This document shows positions 6,019-9,573 of a stretch of DNA of 9,573 nucleotides, one piece after another. The first letter of the stretch is position 1; every line of letters starts with the position of its first letter. The stretch lies in the NCBI GenBank assembly GCA_964461105.1, contig CAYWSY010000076.1, positions 1 to 9,573 on the forward strand, read 5' to 3'. Source of the stretch: JAGVMG01 sp964461105. Its GTDB lineage: Bacteria; Chlamydiota; Chlamydiia; Chlamydiales; Rhabdochlamydiaceae. A program made the translations under genes and the position numbers. The notes beneath the pieces are model-generated. The model saw only the letters and a list, made by a program, of their open reading frames with translations. It made no database searches and was not told where the DNA came from.

Positions 6019-7209
6019 ATGAATTGGGAATACCGCATTCAGGATGTGCAGCAGCGTTTAAATTCACAGGGAATCGATGGTTGGCTCCTCTATGATTTTG
6101 CAGGACAAAATGCATTAGCCAGAGAATTTCTACAGATTTCTTCTAAAGCGTTGGTCACACGTCGATTTTTTTATTGGATACCATCTCGTGGAGAACCTAT
6201 TAAGGTCTTACATCAGATAGAGCCCCATGTCCTAGATGAGTTGCCAGGATCTTCTGTGACCTACCTGAAATGGGAAACTCTAGAAAATACTCTAGGTTCA
6301 ATCCTAAAAGGAGCGCGCCAAGTTGCAATGGAATATTCCCCGCGCAATGCAATTCCATATTTGTCTAAGGTCGATGGAGGGATGCTCGATCTCATCCGTA
6401 GTTTTGGAGTGGAGGTCGTCTCTTCTGGTGCATTCTTACAATACTATACGTGCGCTTTAGATGAGCAGCAGTTACATTCACATCTAGATGCCTGCGCTTT
6501 TTTAGATCAAACAGCGGAAAAAACATGGGAAATGATTGCAACTCACCTCAAGCGGGGAAAGTTAATCACTGAATATCAGGTCAGCCAATTCATTGCAGAG
6601 GAGATCGAATCGGGAGGATACATTAATGAAGGAGCCCCAATTTGTGCTGTTAATGCCCATGCAGCTGATCCTCATTTTGAGCCAAGAAAAAATGATATGA
6701 CACCCATAAAGATGGGAGATTTGATCTTGATCGATTTGTGGTGCAAGAAAAAAGAGACGCGCGCGATTTATGGCGATATCACCCGTATGGCCGTCGCTGA
6801 CATGAGGGTGAAGTCTAAGCATGGGGATGTATTTAAGATTGTGAGAGAAGCTCAGAAAGCTGCAACTGACTATGTTGCTTGTCGATGGTCAATGCGAGAA
6901 GAGATCAAAGGATTTGAAGTAGATCGTGTGTGTCGTAAAGTCATTGAAGATGCTGGATTTGGCGAGTTCTTTATCCATCGGACAGGACACAATATCTATA
7001 CGAAAGACCACGGGCCGGGCGCTCATATTGATAGCTTGGAGACACTTGATTTACGTCCATTAATTCCAAGATGCTGTTTTTCTATCGAACCCGGAATCTA
7101 TCTTCCGGGTGAATTTGGAATCCGCCTTGAGCATGATATGTACTTAAGTCCTGACCATACAGTCATGATCACAGGGGGCGTTCAAGAGAGTTTGCCTACG
7201 CTACTTTAA
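6019..7209 (+). CDS. M24 family metallopeptidase (Xaa-Pro aminopeptidase/dipeptidase type)
   Basis: This is a 396-residue 'pita-bread' metallopeptidase. All five metal ligands of the M24 family can be placed: D239 (LILIDLW), D253 (YGDITR), H324 (HRTGHN), E357 (SIEPGIY) and E371 (RLEHDMY). H214 (AVNAH) matches the extra conserved histidine near the active site. The N-terminal 150 or so residues correspond to the creatinase/prolidase N-terminal domain. It should be a cytoplasmic dinuclear-metal enzyme trimming X-Pro peptides, useful to an intracellular bacterium living on host peptides; whether it is an aminopeptidase P or a prolidase cannot be decided here. The start ATG is preceded by AAGGGG at about 8 nt. 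It is the last gene of the operon, and its 3' end overlaps the convergent Inc-like gene by 14 nt, leaving no space for a dedicated terminator. Confidence 0.88.
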   Translation: MNWEYRIQDVQQRLNSQGIDGWLLYDFAGQNALAREFLQISSKALVTRRFFYWIPSRGEPIKVLHQIEPHVLDELPGSSVTYLKWETLENTLGSILKGARQVAMEYSPRNAIPYLSKVDGGMLDLIRSFGVEVVSSGAFLQYYTCALDEQQLHSHLDACAFLDQTAEKTWEMIATHLKRGKLITEYQVSQFIAEEIESGGYINEGAPICAVNAHAADPHFEPRKNDMTPIKMGDLILIDLWCKKKETRAIYGDITRMAVADMRVKSKHGDVFKIVREAQKAATDYVACRWSMREEIKGFEVDRVCRKVIEDAGFGEFFIHRTGHNIYTKDHGPGAHIDSLETLDLRPLIPRCCFSIEPGIYLPGEFGIRLEHDMYLSPDHTVMITGGVQESLPTLL

Positions 7210-8017
7210 ATAGTGTTGAGAGTTTAGAGATCGAATAAGCTTTGACTTCCTTGCTAGTTAAAGATTGTGACTTGCCGCGATGTGAGCGCTTAAACTTTAC
7301 TAAATGATCGGCGTCCTTGTCGTGAAAGGCCCGTTTAAGTGCGCGTTCGTCATACCGCAAGTCGTTAATTGTATAAACATCGGTTGCATCGCCAGCAAAT
7401 TCAGGCTTTCTTATTACTGCTTTAATAAAAGCGGCATTAATCTTGGCAATCAAAGCCTCTTGTTTCAGTTCAAGGGCATGTTTGCGATAAGCAGAAGGGG
7501 AGACAGGAGCCTTCTTATCAGGGACTCGAATGAGTTCAGCTGCCGCACTTGCCATTTCTTTTGAAGCTTCTGAGAGCCTTTTTTCCTCACTAGACCAAAA
7601 TTTGAATCGAGCGATCAAAGGACTTAATCGATTTTTATGAGTCAGGTTGTCATGAATTTTTTTGACTTCGGTGAGCATGCGCGCTCGAGCTTGTGGTTCC
7701 TTTGAAAACTCTTCGATCCGATTGCAAAAATTGTATACAGGTTCAAGAAATAAAAGAACCGCAACGCCCGCTACAGGAAGGTAGGCAGCTGCAAAAATCC
7801 CAGTCGAAACAAAAGCACCAACTGCGATGATTGCAAACATCCAGGGAGCTACTTGAGCAGCAACCTTCCACATTGTAGCAGTTCTCTGGTGAGATTTTGC
7901 TTCCTCTAAATTTAATTGTTCAACACATCTGTTAAGAAAGTTGCCTTTTTTAACAGGCTCTAAGACTCTGTCATTTTGAACAGTAATTTTTTTTGATTGA
8001 ATTGAATGCGTTGGCAT
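7196..8017 (-). CDS. Candidate inclusion membrane (Inc-like) protein with bilobed hydrophobic domain
   Basis: This is a 273-residue protein with no enzymatic motif I recognise. Residues about 52-93 form two closely spaced transmembrane helices separated by a very short turn (around ASTGI, near 70-74). This bilobed hydrophobic hairpin is the hallmark of chlamydial Inc proteins, which are type III secreted and inserted into the inclusion membrane. The N-terminal 50 residues are polar, without a cleavable signal peptide, as expected for a type III substrate. The C-terminal 180 residues are basic, helical and probably face the cytosol of the host or the bacterium. The ATG has a strong AGGAGG (8022-8027) 4 nt upstream. 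It lies alone between the operon and the SufE gene. Ordinary two-TM inner-membrane proteins can look similar, so the Inc call is inference from topology in a chlamydial context. Confidence 0.6.
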   Translation of the reverse strand: MPTHSIQSKKITVQNDRVLEPVKKGNFLNRCVEQLNLEEAKSHQRTATMWKVAAQVAPWMFAIIAVGAFVSTGIFAAAYLPVAGVAVLLFLEPVYNFCNRIEEFSKEPQARARMLTEVKKIHDNLTHKNRLSPLIARFKFWSSEEKRLSEASKEMASAAAELIRVPDKKAPVSPSAYRKHALELKQEALIAKINAAFIKAVIRKPEFAGDATDVYTINDLRYDERALKRAFHDKDADHLVKFKRSHRGKSQSLTSKEVKAYSISKLSTLFKVA

Positions 8018-8021
8018 AAAA

Positions 8022-8027
8022 CCTCCT
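8022..8027 (-). promoter_or_regulatory. Strong Shine-Dalgarno of the Inc-like gene
   Basis: On the minus strand AGGAGG lies 4 nt before the ATG at 8017. It is the best ribosome-binding site in the window and fixes the start. Confidence 0.8.
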
Positions 8028-8042
8028 AATTAATTCGCGCGT

Positions 8043-8064
8043 ATTATGCATTAATTGCAATTAA
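8043..8064 (-). promoter_or_regulatory. Perfect 14-bp palindrome beside a -10-like box upstream of the Inc-like gene
   Basis: TTAATTGCAATTAA (8051-8064) is its own reverse complement. Reading toward the Inc-like gene it is followed after 2 nt by CATAAT (8043-8048), a five-of-six match to a -10 box. I see no convincing -35 box at 16-18 nt spacing. The palindrome occupies the spacer where a repressor or activator dimer could bind. Confidence 0.35.
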
Positions 8065-8084
8065 AAGAAACTAATAATCTTAAC

Positions 8085-8540
8085 TTAAGTTTTTTTGCTT
8101 AAAATAAAGTTAAGGGCATCTTGCTTCATGCGTAAGAAAAGGCTTGCTAACCCATTTGAGCGATGAGGGGTAAGGCTTTGGTTGATCTTTAATTGTTCAA
8201 GAAAGAGGGGAGGGCATTTAAGCACGACCTCGGGCGGTTCGTTGCTATAAACTGCAATCATCAAAGCAGCAAGTCCTTTAGAAATAAGGGCTTCAGAATC
8301 AGCGGAAAAAATAATTTGATCAGCGTCAAGAATAGAATGGAGGTGCATCACACTCTGACACCCGGGAACAATATTTTGAGGGATTTTGAGCGATGCATCG
8401 AGAGGAGGGAGTTTGCGTCCCAGTTCAATAATTGTTTGATATTTATGATCAGGCGTTGCGCAACCCTTAAAGAGTGCTTTAAGCCTCATCTGCTTCTCAA
8501 GGCAAGATTGAAAAGAAAGAGTTGATGTCTCATCATTCAT
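8085..8540 (-). CDS. sufE: SufE-like cysteine desulfurase sulfur acceptor
   Basis: This is a 151-residue SufE family protein. SufE takes persulfide sulfur from the cysteine desulfurase SufS and passes it to the SufBCD scaffold for Fe-S cluster assembly in the cytoplasm. Family marks: ELGRKLPPL near residues 39-47, NIVPGCQS at about 56-63, where the Cys is the sulfur-accepting residue, and FSADSEALISKGLAALM at about 78-94. The length is normal. I start at ATG 8540; the frame continues four codons up to a TTG at 8552, but that start is unlikely, and TTGGA lies about 8 nt ahead of the ATG. It has a strong promoter of its own, diverging from infA. No other suf gene is in the window, so its partners must be elsewhere. 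Confidence 0.85.
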   Translation of the reverse strand: MNDETSTLSFQSCLEKQMRLKALFKGCATPDHKYQTIIELGRKLPPLDASLKIPQNIVPGCQSVMHLHSILDADQIIFSADSEALISKGLAALMIAVYSNEPPEVVLKCPPLFLEQLKINQSLTPHRSNGLASLFLRMKQDALNFILSKKT

Positions 8541-8565
8541 AAAATGATCCAAAAATGATAGCTAA

Positions 8566-8594
8566 ATAATAGATGGATGGCGGGCAGATGTCAA
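8566..8594 (-). promoter_or_regulatory. Strong promoter for the sufE-like gene
   Basis: On the minus strand a perfect TTGACA (8589-8594) is followed after 17 nt by TATTAT (8566-8571, five of six). The predicted start near 8559 gives a leader of about 19 nt. Its -35 box is 33 bp from the -35 box of the divergent infA promoter. Confidence 0.65.
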
Positions 8595-8627
8595 TAGGAG
8601 AATTCCTGGGGACTTCAATAGAACATG

Positions 8628-8656
8628 TTGACATAAACGCGCAAATTTAGTTTGAT
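8628..8656 (+). promoter_or_regulatory. Promoter for infA
   Basis: A perfect TTGACA (8628-8633) and TTTGAT (8651-8656, four of six) are 17 nt apart. The start near 8663 leaves about 25 nt before the infA ATG. The Shine-Dalgarno is weak (only GAG about 5 nt upstream of the ATG). Confidence 0.55.
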
Positions 8657-8687
8657 GGTCCCAGTTTTACGTTAAAAGCTGAGATTT

Positions 8688-8906
8688 ATGCCTAAGGAAG
8701 ACACCATAAAGATAGATGGCACGGTGGAAGAGCTGCTGCCCAATATGACGTTCCGCGTCGTTCTTGAGAATGGGATGCATGTGCTGGCCCACTTGTGTGG
8801 CAAGATGCGCATGCGGAACATCCGTGTTTTAGTCGGAGATGTGGTGACAGTTGAGATGTCCCCCTATGATTTAACTAAAGCGCGCATCACATATCGCCAG
8901 AGATGA
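8688..8906 (+). CDS. infA: Translation initiation factor IF-1
   Basis: This is a 72-residue S1/OB-fold protein of standard IF-1 length. Conserved family stretches are visible: the N-terminal KEDTIKIDGTVEELLPN (3-19), FRVVLENGMHVLAHLCGKMRMR (22-43), VGDVVTVEMSPYDL (49-62) and the terminal ARITYR. IF-1 binds the 30S A site and works with IF-2 and IF-3 during start-site selection. The start ATG is the only reasonable one. It precedes tRNA-Thr and tuf, an arrangement I recall from Chlamydiae. A separate promoter lies upstream, and a second one downstream appears to drive tRNA-Thr, so the three need not be one transcript. Confidence 0.96.
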   Translation: MPKEDTIKIDGTVEELLPNMTFRVVLENGMHVLAHLCGKMRMRNIRVLVGDVVTVEMSPYDLTKARITYRQR

Positions 8907-8964
8907 CCAGAGAATGGTTTTGGCCAGGGAATCAATAATTTTGAGCGTGAAAACACAATAGATG

Positions 8965-8993
8965 TTGAATTTATTTGCCTTAGAGAATAATAT
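8965..8993 (+). promoter_or_regulatory. Promoter for tRNA-Thr (and probably tuf)
   Basis: TTGAAT (8965-8970, four of six) and TAATAT (8988-8993, four of six) are 17 nt apart. The predicted start near 9000 is about 30 nt ahead of the tRNA. I see no convincing promoter between the tRNA and tuf, so tuf is probably co-transcribed. Confidence 0.5.
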
Positions 8994-9029
8994 TTGTAGC
9001 TTTCGGCTTGGTGTTGGGGTCTAACAAGC

Positions 9030-9101
9030 GCCCAGATAGCACAGTGGCAGTGCATTTGCATGGTAAGCAAAAGGTCGTAGGTTCAATTCCTATTCTGGGC
9101 A
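9030..9101 (+). tRNA. trnT: tRNA-Thr (anticodon GGU)
   Basis: A 72-nt cloverleaf folds by eye. The acceptor stem GCCCAGA (9030-9036) pairs perfectly with TCTGGGC (9094-9100). The D stem is GCAC/GTGC. The anticodon stem TTTGC/GCAAA encloses the loop ATGGTAA with anticodon GGT at 9062-9064, and the T stem and loop GTAGG-TTCAATT-CCTAT follow. The discriminator is A at 9101, and the 3' CCA is not encoded. It decodes ACC and ACU. It sits between infA and tuf, 60 nt before the tuf start. Confidence 0.95.
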
Positions 9102-9149
9102 AAATGCGAAAAACAAAAAAAGACTATACAACATGTCCTGAAGTCTAAC

Positions 9150-9155
9150 GGAGGA
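9150..9155 (+). promoter_or_regulatory. Shine-Dalgarno of tuf
   Basis: GGAGGA lies 6 nt before the ATG at 9162 and fixes the tuf start, as expected for a very highly expressed gene. Confidence 0.8.
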
Positions 9156-9161
9156 TGGAAA

Positions 9162-9573
9162 ATGGCAAAAGAAGCATTTCAGAGAAATAAGCCGCACGTC
9201 AATATTGGAACGATCGGCCACGTCGACCACGGGAAGACATCTCTAACAGCAGCGATTACAAAAGTTTTATCTGAGAAAGGTGGGTCAAAGTTCCGAGACT
9301 ACGCTTCGATCGATAACACGCCTGAAGAAAAAGCGCGTGGAATTACGATTAACTCATCTCACGTTGAGTATGAGACAGGTTCACGTCACTATGCGCACGT
9401 TGATTGCCCTGGCCACGCGGACTATGTCAAAAACATGATTACTGGTGCTGCGCAAATGGATGGAGCGATCCTCGTTGTTGCTGCGACAGATGGTGCGATG
9501 CCTCAAACAAAAGAGCACATTCTCTTAGCTCGTCAGGTAGGTGTTCCCGCTCTCGTTGTCTTCTTGAACAAGA
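9162..9573 (+). CDS. tuf: Elongation factor Tu, 5' part (runs off the window)
   Basis: The first 137 codons of EF-Tu are present; the normal protein is about 394 residues, so roughly two thirds lies beyond the right edge. The GTPase domain is clear: P-loop GHVDHGKT (19-26), switch I RGITI (59-63), switch II DCPGHADY (81-88), and FLNK at the last residues, which begins the NKxD motif. EF-Tu-GTP carries aminoacyl-tRNA to the ribosomal A site. Sequence details such as the NSSHVEYET segment are typical of bacterial EF-Tu. It is probably transcribed together with tRNA-Thr upstream. In Chlamydiae I would expect secE, nusG and ribosomal protein genes to follow, which the window cannot show. Confidence 0.97.
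   Translation, partial: MAKEAFQRNKPHVNIGTIGHVDHGKTSLTAAITKVLSEKGGSKFRDYASIDNTPEEKARGITINSSHVEYETGSRHYAHVDCPGHADYVKNMITGAAQMDGAILVVAATDGAMPQTKEHILLARQVGVPALVVFLNK

Noticed and set aside
7304..7564. 86-residue plus-strand frame
   Set aside because: It lies opposite the Inc-like gene, with no ribosome-binding site and no recognisable sequence.
8193..8525. 110-residue plus-strand frame opposite sufE
   Set aside because: It is a shadow of the SufE-like gene, whose conserved motifs are clear on the minus strand.
8541..8552. TTG start four codons upstream of the SufE-like ATG
   Set aside because: An ATG follows immediately with better spacing to the purine-rich site, and family conservation starts later.
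8907..8945. Possible terminator hairpin after infA around CCAGAG and TGGCC
   Set aside because: Only short, imperfect pairing is seen and there is no T-run.

Overview
The window looks like the chromosome of a member of the phylum Chlamydiae, probably an amoeba-associated ('environmental') lineage rather than Chlamydia itself. Three things point that way. An infA, tRNA-Thr(GGU), tuf block sits at the right end. A MYG1-like hydrolase, a HIT protein and a secreted repeat protein lie side by side; from memory this resembles a conserved chlamydial cluster around CT384-CT387, but I could not check it. There is also a protein with the bilobed hydrophobic hairpin typical of chlamydial inclusion-membrane (Inc) proteins. 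No transposase, CRISPR array or phage gene is visible.

Layout. Positions 60-371 (minus) hold a small Gln/Lys-rich protein with an internal 60-bp duplication and its own promoter. Positions 464-2584 (minus) hold a 706-residue protein with a C-terminal LOG-type Rossmann domain and a long N-terminal part I do not recognise; its promoter lies so close to the ATG that the mRNA may be leaderless. A 294-nt divergent intergenic region (2585-2878) holds both promoters and a 48-codon protein-like ORF. From 2879 a plus-strand operon runs: MYG1-like hydrolase, HIT hydrolase (start/stop overlap TAATG), secreted TPR/HEAT-repeat protein, and M24 metallopeptidase. It ends by overlapping tail-to-tail with the minus-strand Inc-like gene (7196-8017). 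A SufE-like gene (minus) and infA (plus) diverge from back-to-back promoters in 8541-8687. tRNA-Thr(GGU) and the 5' part of tuf follow, probably from one promoter.

The most striking object is a 172-bp near-perfect palindrome at 4068-4239: arms of about 81 bp at about 85% identity with a 10-nt loop. It sits exactly at the HIT/HEAT-repeat gene junction. It supplies the last HIT codons and its stop, has an open frame into the next gene, and separates that gene from any ribosome-binding site. Removing 172 nt restores a HIT C-terminus ending GGRRLGHLA whose TGA overlaps the ATG of the next gene. This suggests a recent insertion of a hairpin element (MITE-like or Rickettsia-palindromic-element-like) into a translationally coupled operon.

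Functionally the window mixes translation housekeeping (IF-1, tRNA-Thr, EF-Tu), nucleotide and small-molecule hydrolases (MYG1-like, HIT, LOG-like), a peptidase, Fe-S assembly (SufE) and likely host-interaction proteins (Inc-like, Q-rich).
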